Part shown: positions 1-14,500 of the stretch, piece by piece
Layout: the number at the start of each line of letters is the position of its first letter
Numbering within the stretch: position 1 is the first letter of the stretch
Assembly (NCBI GenBank): GCA_032718475.1
Contig: JAUCBJ010009147.1
Span: 22,242 to 86,241 of the forward strand
Direction: 5' to 3'
DNA length: 64,000 nucleotides
Source: Nemertoderma westbladi
Taxonomy: Eukaryota > Xenacoelomorpha > Nemertodermatida > Nemertodermatidae
Notes under the pieces: generated by a model
The model's input: only the letters and a program-made list of their open reading frames with translations
Told to the model about the DNA's origin: nothing
Databases searched by the model: none
Position numbers and translations under genes: made by a program

Positions 1-290
1 TTAAAAAAGAATACAAACTAACTAACATTCTCGTTATGGGGGTTTTAATGGGTGCTAAGTTTATTTCAGATGTCAGTTTTCACGTTTAAAAAAATCTAGT
101 CTGTCTGGCTGTCGGGTCGGTCTTTCTGTCAGTCAGTCTGTGAAAACTTAAGAAAGTATACTAACTAACCAACATTCTCGCTATGGGGGTTTAAGGGTTG
201 CTGATTTCATTTCTGATGTCAGTTTACACGTTTACATAAATCTAGTCTGTCTGTCTGTCGGTCTCTCTGTCAGTCTGAACTACTGTACTG
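1..290. repeat. Two diverged copies of a ~145-bp direct repeat with GTCT-rich tails
   Basis: Two similar stretches follow each other. Each has a shared block (ctaacattctcg, atgggggttt, gatgtcagttt, cacgttta) and ends in a CTGTCTGTCGG-type GTCT-rich run. The first covers about 8-150 and the second about 151-275. The left edge of the first copy is near the window edge, so the array may continue upstream. No coding potential is seen. Confidence 0.6.
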
Positions 291-423
291 TGGTTGGCAT
301 TACGCCATATACCTAACACTAATAATACAGTCTACAATACAGCCTATCTACAGTACAGAATGGATTTTTTGCCACGAAGAGCACTAAATGTCTGTAATAC
401 TATCCACCAGTATACCCACTCCA

Positions 424-526
424 AGAGCCTTCCAATAAAACATGTATTCCAGCATGACGTCCACTGCACGTTTTCGTGTTGACCATGGTGACGTGCAGTG
501 GACGTCATAGGCTCTAAGGGGTTAAG
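424..526. mobile_element. Hairpin with 18-bp perfect stem and a TTAACCCC-like end; possible piggyBac-type MITE remnant
   Basis: Bases 454-471 (atgacgtccactgcacgt) are the exact reverse complement of 491-508, with a 19-nt loop. A further 7-bp match (agagcct at 424-430, aggctct at 509-515) extends the stem after a 23-nt bulge. Just outside, the plus strand reads ctaaggggttaa, which on the minus strand is TTAACCCCTTAG. This resembles the TTAA target plus CCC start of piggyBac-type ends. The stem is seen directly. The family assignment is inference and weak, because only one end is recognisable. Confidence 0.45.
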
Positions 527-579
527 CAACACGGTCCCTACTTCGCCCTGTCGACACCCCAGCCATTTCTCACCAATCC

Positions 580-895
580 TTTTTTAGAGTTTTTTAATTT
601 TTTTGGTATTGGTGAAAGTTCTACAACATTAGTAGATATTATGTTTTTTATGATAGCTAGTGATTTTTTGCTAGCTAGTATTTTTTGAAATTATAAAAAA
701 TGTGAAAGTCCATGATATTTCAGGTTAAACTGTTGAAGAATATATTAATGACCAAAATAATTTCCAAAAATTACTAGCTAGTAAAAAATACTAGCTATAT
801 ATACCATTAAAAATCTACTAAGGTTCTAGAATATTCACTAATATAAAAAAAGCACTCAAAATCACAAAAAATAAAGGTTAAAAAACTCATTCGGG
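580..895. mobile_element. MITE-like inverted repeat of ~310 bp
   Basis: The left arm (about 580-705, containing gatagctagtgattttttgc and tagctagtattttttgaaatta) is an imperfect reverse complement of the right arm (about 765-890, containing taatttccaaaaattactag and tactagctatatata). Outer parts also pair: tggtgaaagttctacaac matches the reverse complement of gttctagaatattcacta. The centre is AT-rich and has no reading frame. Such short palindromic AT-rich elements are typical of non-autonomous DNA transposons. No target-site duplication could be fixed. Confidence 0.6.
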
Positions 896-1974
896 ACCCT
901 TTTGCTTAAGGAGTCAAAATTGTAGAACAAATTCCCGAAGATTGCGACGTTTGCGAAATTCGCGAAGAATCCGTCAGTTTCTGTGCCCTAATGGTTTCGT
1001 GACGAAACAATCAAATCTTACACACTTAACACACACGAACTAATTTAATGTGTGTATTAGTATGAATAATTAAATAGAAATTAAATTAATGAACGCTATT
1101 TCAACATGAAATCTACGGAATCAGTACACATCACACGCACACTACTGAATTTAAAAATTTATATAGATTGCAACTTTTATTTGGCTACCTTTTAGGCCTA
1201 ATGGGTGACTAATTTAATTATTCACCCCTATATATTTGTAGCCTTTTTAATTTGTGCCTCTAATTGAATCAAACATTAAACTAAAATATATGTCACAATA
1301 TTGGTCTGTCGGTAGCTGGTCAATGAATCTCTCATAAATTTGTTAATTAGTCGTTGCTCAGTCATTGAACATTTGAACACGTGCTGCTCGAAGACCCCAC
1401 AACGTGTTTACTATTACTTTTGTAAAGATAATATCTATTCAGTTTTTCATTTTTTTGAACTGTATCCGATCCTTTTTTTCCTTTTTTTTTAACATATAAA
1501 ATCCTTTTTTCCTTTTTTTTCTCGATTTTTTTGGCTGGGAGGGCTGAGACTATGATTTTGTGGTTTTTAGTAATTACTATGTATTAGGCCACCAAGGAGA
1601 TCTTGGAACACATTGTTTTCTATGACACCCCTAATTTGCAATTGTGGTTGTAGGCAATCCTCACAATTGTCTTTTATAGAATCTGTAATTTCTTTGCTGT
1701 AATACACAAAAACAAGTATCAAGTTCATCGAAGAGTTTTGAAGATATGTGGGTTTGAAGGGCTTCGGATCGAGATAGAAGAACCTTCTGATGACGTTCAG
1801 AATATATGATGGCTTTCGAGAAACATTGTAAAATTACTATATAGTTTAGCCACTTTTCATGATTCCATTATAACTAGAATCCCATGTCAATTTAAATCAT
1901 AAGCGCGGTAAAAAAATGTTGCAATTCCACTTATAAATACAACAGGATTTACCACTTTCTATTCCATTTTATAG
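896..1974 (+). other. Upstream intron/flank without a recognised gene
   Basis: AT-rich sequence with two long pyrimidine/poly-T tracts (about 1440-1525) and no reading frame that looks conserved. The following exon opens in phase 0 without a Met, so this stretch is most likely intron of the same gene. No upstream exon could be supported here. The acceptor of the next exon, ttctattccattttatag, closes it. Confidence 0.5.
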
Positions 1975-2182
1975 GAGTCCTTGTCAACTTGCAACCCCCA
2001 ACCGCCACCTTCAAAGTTTGTTTTACCGGTTGTCGTAGCAACAGCTGCCCCTTTGGACGTGACCAGACACCGCGCTGCCGCAGCTGTTACGTCGTGTTGT
2101 CGCAAAGGTCCCTCCCAGATCCTAATGCCACGCATAGGGAATATAACTGACAGTCAGTTGATCATGTGCTGCAGAATGCGAG
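1975..2182 (+). CDS. MBD5: MBD5/6-like PWWP protein, first exon inside the window
   Basis: Open from the acceptor tttatag at 1974 to the donor CGAG|GTAGGT at 2183, 208 nt. It starts in phase 0 and leaves one base over. An acceptor three bases later (ag at 1976-1977) would keep the frame. The peptide (69 residues) is Cys-, Pro- and Ala-rich, with NPQPPPSKFVLP near the start and QLIMCCRMR at the end. No known domain is recognised. The assignment rests on three points: good splice sites, an open frame with coding-like composition, and the left-over single base being exactly what the next exon at 32285 needs (g|cg, Ala), although that exon lies 30 kb away. The exon does not begin with Met, so the 5' end of the gene, where the family's methyl-CpG-binding domain should lie, is outside the window. 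An intervening exon hidden by the assembly gap cannot be excluded. Confidence 0.7.
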
Positions 2183-2568
2183 GTAGGTTGTGTGTTGGAT
2201 TAGGATACCCAATGAATCGTTGCATAATTTAGTCAAAATAATTTTATCGATAAATTATTTGTCTCTGGGTTAAAAAAAATACCCCCCCCCCTCCCCACTC
2301 CCAGCAACCCAAAACGTTTTAACGAATTTTCACGCGTTTCATAGTACCGGTAAATCTTTTGAGGGACAATCTAATTAGCGAATCACGGCTATACTTCTAT
2401 AAGATTTAACTGGTTGCCGCAAACATTGGGTAATTCTATATTCAGGATATATCGAACTTTCACTAAAACTGTCTCTCCTAAGGAGCCCCTTAAAGAGGTT
2501 GTCATATTTAGTCTCGTTTTATTTTAAAATATATTGAGATGGGTGAAGCTGAATTTGCAAAATTTTAT
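2183..2568 (+). other. Start of the 30-kb intron before the array
   Basis: Unique intron sequence between the donor at 2183 and the first 20-bp repeat. It includes a C-rich run (taccccccccctccccactcc, about 2280-2301). Nothing coding is seen. Confidence 0.6.
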
Positions 2569-5500
2569 ACTCCAGCCCAATAAGAACTACTCCAGCCCAA
2601 TAAGAACTACTCCAGCTCAATAAGAACTACTCCAACCCAATAAGAACTACTCCATCCCAATAAGAACTACTCCAGCCCAATAAGAACTACTCCAGTCCAA
2701 TAAGAACTACTCCAGTCCAATAAGAACTACTCCAGCCCAATAAGAACTACTCCAGCCCATTAAGAAAAACTCCTTCCCAATAAGAACTACTCCAGCCCAA
2801 TAAGAACTACTCCAACCCAATAAGAACTACCCCAGCCCATTAAGAACTACTCCAGCCCAATAAGAACTACTCCAGCCATTAAGAACTACTCTATCCCAAT
2901 AAGAACTACTCCAACCCAATAAGAACTACTCCAGCCCAATAAGAACTACTCCAGCCCAATCAGAACTACTCCAGCCCAATAAGAACTACTCCAGCCCAAT
3001 AAGAACTACTCCAACCCAATAAGAACTACTCCAGCCCATTAAGAAATACTCCAGCCCAATAAGAACTACTCCAACCCAATAAGAACTAATCAAGCCCAAT
3101 AAGAACTACTCCAGCCCAATAAGAACTACTCCAGCCCAATAAGAACTACTCCATCCCAATAAGAACTACTCCATCCTAATAAGAACTACTCCAACCCAAT
3201 AAGAACTAATCCAGCCCAATAAGAACTACTCCAGCCCAATAAGAACTACTCCAGCCCAATAAGAACTACTCCAGCCCTATAAGAACTACTCCAGCCCAAT
3301 AAGAACTACTCCAGTCCATAAAGAACTACTCCAACCCAATAAGAACTAATCCATCCCAATAAGAACTACTCCAGCCCAATATGAAGTACTCCATCCCAAT
3401 AATAACTACTCCAACCCAATAAGAACTACTCCAGCCCAATAAGAACTACTCCAGCCCAATAAGAACTACTCCAGCCCAATAAGAACTACTCCATCCCAAT
3501 AAGAACTACTCCAACCCAAAAAGAACTAATCCAGCCCAATAAGAACTAATCCAGCCCAATAAGAACTACTCCAGCCCAATAAGAACTACTCCAGCCCAAT
3601 AAGAACTACTCCAGCCCTATAAGAACTACTCCAGCCCAATAAGAACTACTCCAGTCCATAAAGAAAAAACTACTCCAACCCAATAAGAACTACTCCAGCC
3701 CATTGAGAACTACTCCAGCCCAATAAGAACTACTCCAGCCCAATAAGAACTACTGCAGCCCTATAAGAACTACTCCAGCCCAATAAGAACTACTCCAGTC
3801 CATAAAGAAAAAACTACTCCAACCCAATAAGAACTACTCCAACCCAATAAGAACTACTCCAGTCCATAAAGAAAAAACTTCTCCAACCCAATAAGAACTA
3901 ATCCAGCCCAATAAGAACTACTCCAGCCCAATAAGAACTACTCCAGCCCAATAAGAACTACTCCAGCCCTATAAGAACTACTCCAGCCCAATAAGAACTA
4001 CTCCAGTCCATAAAGAAAAAACTACTCCAACCCAATAAGAACTACTCCAACCCAATAAGAACTACTCCAGCCCATTAAGAACTACTCCAGTCCAATAAGA
4101 ACTACTCCAGCCCAATAAGAACTACTCCAACCCAATAAGAACTACTCCTTCCCAATAAGAACTACTCCATCCCATTAAGAACTACTCCAGCCCAATAAGA
4201 ACTACTCCAGCCCAATAAGAACTACTCCAGCCCAATAAGAACTACTCCATCCCATTAAGAACTACTCCAGCCCATTAAGAACTACTCCAGCCCAATAAGA
4301 ACTACTCCATCCCAATAAGAACTACTCCAACCCAATAAGAACTACTCCAGCCCAATAAGAACTACTCCATCCCAATAAGAACTACTCCAGCCCATTGAGA
4401 ACTACTCCAGCCCAATAAGAACTACTCCAGCTCAATAAGAACTACTCCAGCCCAATAAGAACTACTCCAGCCCAATAAGAACTACTCCTTCCCATTAAGA
4501 ACTACTTCATCCCATTAAGAACTACTCCAGTCCAATAAGAACTACTCCAGCCCGATAAGAACTACTCCAGCCCAATAAGAACTACTCCATCCCAATAAGA
4601 ACTACTCCAGCCCATTAAGAACTACTCCAGCCCAATAAGAACTACTCCATCCCAATAAGAACTACTCCAACCCAATATGAACTAATCCAGCTCAATAAGA
4701 ACTACTCCAGCCCATTAAGAACTACTCCATCCCAATAAGAACTACTCCATCCCAATAAGAACTACTCCAGCCCATTGAGAACTACTCCAGCCCAATAAGA
4801 ACTACTCCAGCTCAATAAGAACTACTCCAGCCCAATAAGAACTACTCCAGCCCAATAAGAACTACTCCTTCCCAATAAGAACTACTCCATCCCATTAAGA
4901 ACTACTCCAGCCCAATAAGAACTACTCCAGCCCAATAAGAACTACTCCATCCCAATAAGAACTACTCCAGCCCATTAAGAATTACTCCAGCCCAATTAGA
5001 ACTACTCCATCCCAATAACAACTACTCCAGCCCAATAAGAACTACTCCATCCCAATAAGAACTACTCCAGCCCAATAAGAACTACTCCAGCCCAATAAGA
5101 ACTACTCCAGCCCATTAAGAAAAAACAACTCCAGCCCTTTAAGAAAAAACTACTCCAGCCCAATAAGAACTACTCCATCCCAATAAGAACTACTCCAGCC
5201 CAATAAGAACTACTCCTTCCCAATAATAACTACTCCAGCCCAATAAGAACTACTCCATCCCAATAAGAACTACTCCATCCCAATAAGAACTACTCAATCC
5301 CAATAAGAACTACTCCATCCCAATAAGAACTACTCCATCCCAATAAGAACTACTCCAGCTCAATAAGAACTACTCCAGCCCAATAAGAACTACTCCAGTC
5401 CAATAAGAAAAAACTACTCCAGCCCAATAAGAACTACTCCTTCCCAATAAGAACTACTCCAGCCCAATAAGAACTACTCCAACCCTATAAGAACTAATCC

Positions 5501-8500
5501 ATCCCAATAAGAACTACTCCAGCCCAATAAGAATTACTCCATCCCAATAAGAACTACTCCATCCCAATAAGAACTACTCCAACCCAATAAGAACTACTCC
5601 AGCCCAATAAGAACTAAGACTCCAGCCCAATAAGAACTACTCCAACCCAATAAGAACTACTCCAGCCCAATAAGAACTACTCCAGCCCAATAAGAACTAC
5701 TCCAACCCAATAAGAACTACTCCAGCCCAATAAGAACTACTCCTTCCCAATAAGAACTACTCCAGCCCAATAAGAACTACTCCAACCCAATAAGAACTAA
5801 TCCATCCCAATAAGAACTACTCCAGCCCAATATGAAGTACTCCATCCCAATAATAACTACTCCAACCCAATAAGAACTACTCCAGCCCAATAAGAACTAC
5901 TCCAGCCCAATAAGAACTACTCCAGCCCAATAAGAACTACTCCATCCCAATAAGAACTACTCCATCCCAATAAGAACTACTCCATCCCAATAAGAACTAC
6001 TCCAGCCCAATAAGAACTACTCCAGCCCAATAAGAACTAATCCAGCCCAATAAGAAGTACTCCATCCCAATAAGAACTACTCCAGCCCAATAAGAACTAT
6101 ACTCCACCCCAATAAGAACTACTCCAGCCCAATAAGAACTACTCCAGCCCAATAAGAACTAATCCAGCCCAATAAGAAGTACTCCATCCCAATAAGAACT
6201 ACTCCAGCCCAATAAGAACTACTCCAGCCCAATAAGAACTAATCCAGCCCAATAAGAAGTACTCCATCCCAATAAGAACTACTCCAGCCCAATAAGAACT
6301 ATACTCCACCCCAATAAGAACTACTCCAGCCCATTAAGAAAAAACTACTCCAGCCCAATAAGAACTAATCCAGCCCAATAAGAACTACTCCATCCCAATA
6401 AGAACTACTCCAGCCCAATAAGAGCTACTCTAGCCCAATAAGAACTAATCCAGTCCATAAAGAAAAAACTACTCCAGCCCATTAAGAAAAAACTACTCCA
6501 GCCAAATAAGAACTACTCCTTCCCAATAAGAACTATTCCATCCCAATAAGAACTACTCCAGCCCAATAAGAACTACTCCATCCCAATAAGAACTACTCCA
6601 TCCCAATAAGAACTACTCCAACCCAATAAGAACTAATCCAGCCCAATAAGAACTACTCCATCCCAATAAGAACTACTCCATCCCATTAAGAACTACTCCA
6701 TCCCAATAAGAACTACTCCATCCCAATAAGAACTACTCCATCCCAATAAGAACTACTCCAGTCCAATAAGAACTACTCCAGCCCAATAAGAACTACTCCA
6801 GCCCATTAAGAAAAACTACTCCAGCCCAATAAGAACTACTCCAGCCCAATAAGAACTACTCCATCCCAATAAGAACTACTCCATCCCATTAAGAACTACT
6901 CCATCCCAATAAGAACTACTCCATCCCAATAAGAACTACTCCATCCCAATAAGAACTACTCCAGTCCAATAAGAACTACTCCATCCCAATAAGAACTACT
7001 CCAGCCCATTAAGAAAAACTACTCCAGCCCAATAAGAACTACTCCTTCCCAATAAGAACTACTCCAGCCCAATAAGAACTACTCCAGCCCAATAAGAACT
7101 ACTCCAACCCAATAAGAACTATTCCATCCCAATAAGAACTACTCCAGCCCAATAAGAACTACTCCATCCCAATAAGAACTACTCCATCCCAATAAGAACT
7201 ACTCCAACCCAATAAGAACTAATCCAGCCCAATGAGAACTACTCCAGCCCAATAAGAACTACTCCAGCCCAATAAGAACTACTCCAGCCCAATAAGAACT
7301 ACTCCAGCCCAATAAGAACTACTCCAGCCCAATAAGAACTACTCTATCCCAATAAGAACTACTCCAACCCAATAAGAACTAATCCAGCCCAATAAGAACT
7401 ACTCCAGCCCAATCAGAACTACTCCAGCCCAATAAGAACTACTCCAACCCAATAAGAACTACTCCAGCCCATTAAGAAATACTCCAGCCCAATAAGAACT
7501 ACTCCAGCCCAATAAGAACTACTCCATCCCAATAAGAACTACTCCAACCCAATAAGAACTACTCCAACCCAATAAGAACTACTCCATCCCAATAAGAACT
7601 ACTCCAGCCCATTGAGAACTACTCCAGCTCAATAAGAACTACTCCAGCCCAATAAGAACTACTCCAGCCCAATAAGAACTACTCCTTCCCAATAAGAACT
7701 ACTCCAGCCCAATAAGAACTACTCCAGCCCAATAAGAACTACCCCAGCCCAATAAGAACTACTCCAGCCCAATAAGAACTACAACATCCCAATAAGAACT
7801 ACTCCACCCCAATAAGAACTACTCCAGTCCATAAAGAAAAAACTACTCCAACCCAATAAGAACTACTCCAGCCCATTGAGAACTACTCCAGCCCAATAAG
7901 AACTACTCCAGCCCAATAAGAACTACTGCAGCCCTATAAGAACTACTCCAGCCCAATAAGAACTACTCCAGTCCATAAAGAAAAAACTACTCCAACCCAA
8001 TAAGAACTACTCCAACCCAATAAGAACTACTCCAGTCCATAAAGAAAAAACTTCTCCAACCCAATAAGAACTAATCCAGCCCAATAAGAACTACTCCAGC
8101 CCAATAAGAACTACTCCAGCCCAATAAGAACTACTCCAGCCCTATAAGAACTACTCCAGCCCAATAAGAACTACTCCAGTCCATAAAGAAAAAACTACTC
8201 CAACCCAATAAGAACTACTCCAACCCAATAAGAACTACTCCATCCCAATAAGAACTACTCCAACCCAATAAGAACTACTCCAGCCCAATAAGAACTACTC
8301 CATCCCAATAAGAACTACTCCAGCCCATTGAGAACTACTCCAGCCCAATAAGAACTACTCCAGCTCAATAAGAACTACTCCAGCCCAATAAGAACTACTC
8401 CTTCCCAATAAGAACTACTCCAGCCCATTAAGAACTACTCCAGCCCAATAAGAACTACTCCATCCCAATAAGAACTACTCCAACCCAATATGAACTAATC

Positions 8501-11500
8501 CAGCTCAATAAGAACTACTCCAGCCCATTAAGAACTACTCCATCCCAATAAGAACTACTCCATCCCAATAAGAACTACTCCAGCCCATTGAGAACTACTC
8601 CAGCCCAATAAGAACTACTCCAGCTCAATAAGAACTACTCCAGCCCAATAAGAACTACTCCAGCCCAATAAGAACTACTCCTTCCCAATAAGAACTACTC
8701 CATCCCATTAAGAACTACTCCAGCCCAATAAGAACTACTCCAGCCCAATAAGAACTACTCCATCCCAATAAGAACTACTCCAGCCCATTAAGAACTACTC
8801 CAGCCCAATAAGAACTACTCCATCCCAATAACAACTACTCCAGCCCAATAAGAACTACTCCATCCCAATAAGAACTACTCCAGCCCAATAAGAACTACTC
8901 CAGCCCAATAAGAACTACTCCAGCCCATTAAGAAAAAACAACTCCAGCCCTTTAAGAAAAAACTACTCCAGCCCAATAAGAACTACTCCATCCCAATAAG
9001 AACTACTCCAGCCCAATAAGAACTACTCCTTCCCAATAATAACTACTCCAGCCCAATAAGAACTACTCCATCCCAATAAGAACTACTCCATCCCAATAAG
9101 AACTACTCAATCCCAATAAGAACTACTCCATCCCAATAAGAACTACTCCATCCCAATAAGAACTACTCCAGCTCAATAAGAACTACTCCAGCCCAATAAG
9201 AACTACTCCAGTCCAATAAGAAAAAACTACTCCAGCCCAATAAGAACTACTCCTTCCCAATAAGAACTACTCCAGCCCATTGAGAACTACTCCAGCCCAA
9301 TAAGAACTACTCCAGCTCAATAAGAACTACTCCAGCCCAATAAGAACTACTCCAGCCCAATAAGAACTACTCCTTCCCAATAAGAACTACTCCATCCCAT
9401 TAAGAACTACTCCAGCCCAATAAGAACTACTCCAGCCCAATAAGAACTACTCCATCCCAATAAGAACTACTCCAGCCCATTAAGAATTACTCCAGCCCAA
9501 TTAGAACTACTCCATCCCAATAACAACTACTCCAGCCCAATAAGAACTACTCCATCCCAATAAGAACTACTCCAGCCCAATAAGAACTACTCCAGCCCAA
9601 TAAGAACTACTCCAGCCCATTAAGAAAAAACAACTCCAGCCCTTTAAGAAAAAACTACTCCAGCCCAATAAGAACTACTCCATCCCAATAAGAACTACTC
9701 CAGCCCAATAAGAACTACTCCTTCCCAATAATAACTACTCCAGCCCAATAAGAACTACTCCATCCCAATAAGAACTACTCCATCCCAATAAGAACTACTC
9801 AATCCCAATAAGAACTACTCCATCCCAATAAGAACTACTCCATCCCAATAAGAACTACTCCAGCTCAATAAGAACTACTCCAGCCCAATAAGAACTACTC
9901 CAGTCCAATAAGAAAAAACTACTCCAGCCCAATAAGAACTACTCCTTCCCAATAAGAACTACTCCAGCCCAATAAGAACTACTCCAACCCTATAAGAACT
10001 AATCCATCCCAATAAGAACTACTCCAGCCCAATAAGAATTACTCCATCCCAATAAGAACTACTCCATCCCAATAAGAACTACTCCAACCCAATAAGAACT
10101 ACTCCAGCCCAATAAGAACTAAGACTCCAGCCCAATAAGAACTACTCCAACCCAATAAGAACTACTCCAGCCCAATAAGAACTACTCCAGCCCAATAAGA
10201 ACTACTCCAACCCAATAAGAACTACTCCAGCCCAATAAGAACTACTCCTTCCCAATAAGAACTACTCCAGCCCAATAAGAACTACTCCAACCCAATAAGA
10301 ACTAATCCATCCCAATAAGAACTACTCCAGCCCAATATGAAGTACTCCATCCCAATAATAACTACTCCAACCCAATAAGAACTACTCCAGCCCAATAAGA
10401 ACTACTCCAGCCCAATAAGAACTACTCCAGCCCAATAAGAACTACTCCATCCCAATAAGAACTACTCCATCCCAATAAGAACTACTCCATCCCAATAAGA
10501 ACTACTCCAGCCCAATAAGAACTACTCCAGCCCAATAAGAACTAATCCAGCCCAATAAGAAGTACTCCATCCCAATAAGAACTACTCCAGCCCAATAAGA
10601 ACTATACTCCACCCCAATAAGAACTACTCCAGCCCAATAAGAACTACTCCAGCCCAATAAGAACTAATCCAGCCCAATAAGAAGTACTCCATCCCAATAA
10701 GAACTACTCCAGCCCAATAAGAACTACTCCAGCCCAATAAGAACTAATCCAGCCCAATAAGAAGTACTCCATCCCAATAAGAACTACTCCATCCCAATAA
10801 GAACTACTCCATCCCAATAAGAACTACTCCAACCCAATAAGAACTAATCCAGCCCAATGAGAACTACTCCAGCCCAATAAGAACTACTCCAGCCCAATAA
10901 GAACTACTCCAGCCCAATAAGAACTACTCCAGCCCAATAAGAACTACTCCAGCCCAATAAGAACTACTCTATCCCAATAAGAACTACTCCAACCCAATAA
11001 GAAATAATCCAGCCCAATAAGAACTACTCCAGCCCAATCAGAACTACTCCAGCCCAATAAGAACTACTCCAGCCCAATAAGAACTACTCCAACCCAATAA
11101 GAACTACTCCAGCCCATTAAGAAATACTCCAGCCCAATAAGAACTACTCCAGCCCAATAAGAACTACTCCATCCCAATAAGAACTACTCCAACCCAATAA
11201 GAACTACTCCAACCCAATAAGAACTAATCAAGCCCAATAAGAACTACTCCAGCCCAATAAGAACTACTCCAGCCCAATAAGAACTACTCCATCCCAATAA
11301 GAACTACTCCATCCCAATAAGAACTACTCCAACCCAATAAGAACTAATCCAGCCTAATAAGAACTACTCCAACCCAATAAGAACTACTCCAACCCAATAA
11401 GAACTAATCAAGCCCAATAAGAACTACTCCAGCCCAATAAGAACTACTCCAGCCCAATAAGAACTACTCCATCCCAATAAGAACTACTCCATCCCAATAA

Positions 11501-14500
11501 GAACTACTCCAACCCAATAAGAACTAATCCAGCCCAATAAGAACTACTCCAGCCCAATAAGAACTACTCCAGCCCAATAAGAACTACTCCAGCCCAATAA
11601 GAACTACTCCAGCCCAATAAGAACTACTCCATCCCAATAAGAACTACTCCATCCCAATAAGAACTACTCCAACCCAATAAGAACTAATCCAGCCCAATAA
11701 GAACTACTCCAGCCCAATAAGAACTACTCCAGCCCAATAAGAACTACTCCAGCCCAATAAGAACTACTCCAGCCCAATAAGAACTACTCCAGCCCAATAA
11801 GAACTACTCCATCCCAATAAGAACTACTCCATCCCAATAAGAACTACTCCATCCCAATAAGAACTACTCCAACCCAATAAGAACTACTCCAACCCAATAA
11901 GAACTAATCAAGCCCAATAAAAACTACTCCAGCCCAATAAGAACTACTCCAGCCCAATAAGAACTACTCCATCCCAATAAGAACTACTCCATCCCAATAA
12001 GAACTACTCCAACCCAATAAGAACTAATCCAGCCCAATAAGAACTACTCCAGCCCAATAAGAACTACTCCAGCCCAATAAGAACTACTCCAGCCCAATAA
12101 GAACTACTCCAGCCCAATAAGAACTACTCCAGCCCAATAAGAACTACCCCAGCCCAATAAGAACTACTCCAGCCCAATAAGAACTACAACATCCCAATAA
12201 GAACTACTCCACCCCAATAAGAACTACATCCAGCCCAATAAGAACTACTCCAGCCCAATAAGAACTAATCCAGCCCAATAAGAACTACTCCAGCCCAATA
12301 AGAACTACTCCAGCCCAATAAGAACTACTCCAGCCCTATAAGAACTACTCCAGCCCAATAAGAACTACTCCATCCCAATAAGAACTACTCCATCCCAATA
12401 AGAACTACTCCAGCCCAATAAGAACTACTCCAGCCCATTAAGAAAAACTACTCCAGCCCAATAAGAACTACTCCTTCCCAATAAGAACTACTCCAGCCCA
12501 TTAAGAACTACTCCAGCCCAATAAGAACTACTCCAACCCAATAAGAACTATTCCATCCCAATAAGAACTACTCCAGCCCAATAAGAACTACTCCATCCCA
12601 ATAAGAACTACTACATCCCAATAAGAACTACTCCAACCCAATAAGAACTAATCCAGCCCAATGAGAACTACTCCAGCCCAATAAGAACTACTCCATCCCA
12701 ATAAGAACTACTCCAACCCAATAAGAACTACTCCAGCCCAATAAGAACTACTCCATCCCAATAAGAACTACTCCAGCCCATTGAGAACTACTCCAGCCCA
12801 ATAAGAACTACTCCAGCTCAATAAGAACTACTCCAGCCCAATAAGAACTACTCCTTCCCAATAAGAACTACTCCAGCCCATTAAGAACTACTCCAGCCCA
12901 ATAAGAACTACTCCATCCCAATAAGAACTACTCCAACCCAATATGAACTAATCCAGCTCAATAAGAACTACTCCAGCCCATTAAGAACTACTCCATCCCA
13001 ATAAGAACTACTCCATCCCAATAAGAACTACTCCAGCCCATTGAGAACTACTCCAGCCCAATAAGAACTACTCCAGCTCAATAAGAACTACTCCAGCCCA
13101 ATAAGAACTACTCCAGCCCAATAAGAACTACTCCTTCCCAATAAGAACTACTCCATCCCATTAAGAACTACTCCAGCCCAATAAGAACTACTCCAGCCCA
13201 ATAAGAACTACTCCATCCCAATAAGAACTACTCCAGCCCATTAAGAACTACTCCAGCCCAATAAGAACTACTCCATCCCAATAACAACTACTCCAGCCCA
13301 ATAAGAACTACTCCATCCCAATAAGAACTACTCCAGCCCAATAAGAACTACTCCAGCCCAATAAGAACTACTCCAGCCCATTAAGAAAAAACAACTCCAG
13401 CCCTTTAAGAAAAAACTACTCCAGCCCAATAAGAACTACTCCATCCCAATAAGAACTACTCCAGCCCAATAAGAACTACTCCTTCCCAATAATAACTACT
13501 CCAGCCCAATAAGAACTACTCCATCCCAATAAGAACTACTCCATCCCAATAAGAACTACTCAATCCCAATAAGAACTACTCCATCCCAATAAGAACTACT
13601 CCATCCCAATAAGAACTACTCCAGCTCAATAAGAACTACTCCAGCCCAATAAGAACTACTCCAGTCCAATAAGAAAAAACTACTCCAGCCCAATAAGAAC
13701 TACTCCTTCCCAATAAGAACTACTCCAGCCCATTGAGAACTACTCCAGCCCAATAAGAACTACTCCAGCTCAATAAGAACTACTCCAGCCCAATAAGAAC
13801 TACTCCAGCCCAATAAGAACTACTCCTTCCCAATAAGAACTACTCCATCCCATTAAGAACTACTCCAGCCCAATAAGAACTACTCCAGCCCAATAAGAAC
13901 TACTCCATCCCAATAAGAACTACTCCAGCCCATTAAGAATTACTCCAGCCCAATTAGAACTACTCCATCCCAATAACAACTACTCCAGCCCAATAAGAAC
14001 TACTCCATCCCAATAAGAACTACTCCAGCCCAATAAGAACTACTCCAGCCCAATAAGAACTACTCCAGCCCATTAAGAAAAAACAACTCCAGCCCTTTAA
14101 GAAAAAACTACTCCAGCCCAATAAGAACTACTCCATCCCAATAAGAACTACTCCAGCCCAATAAGAACTACTCCTTCCCAATAATAACTACTCCAGCCCA
14201 ATAAGAACTACTCCATCCCAATAAGAACTACTCCATCCCAATAAGAACTACTCAATCCCAATAAGAACTACTCCATCCCAATAAGAACTACTCCATCCCA
14301 ATAAGAACTACTCCAGCTCAATAAGAACTACTCCAGCCCAATAAGAACTACTCCAGTCCAATAAGAAAAAACTACTCCAGCCCAATAAGAACTACTCCTT
14401 CCCAATAAGAACTACTCCAGCCCAATAAGAACTACTCCAACCCTATAAGAACTAATCCATCCCAATAAGAACTACTCCAGCCCAATAAGAATTACTCCAT

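Noticed and set aside
294-532. Two short overlapping open frames upstream
   Set aside because: They overlap a palindrome on opposite strands and look like chance.
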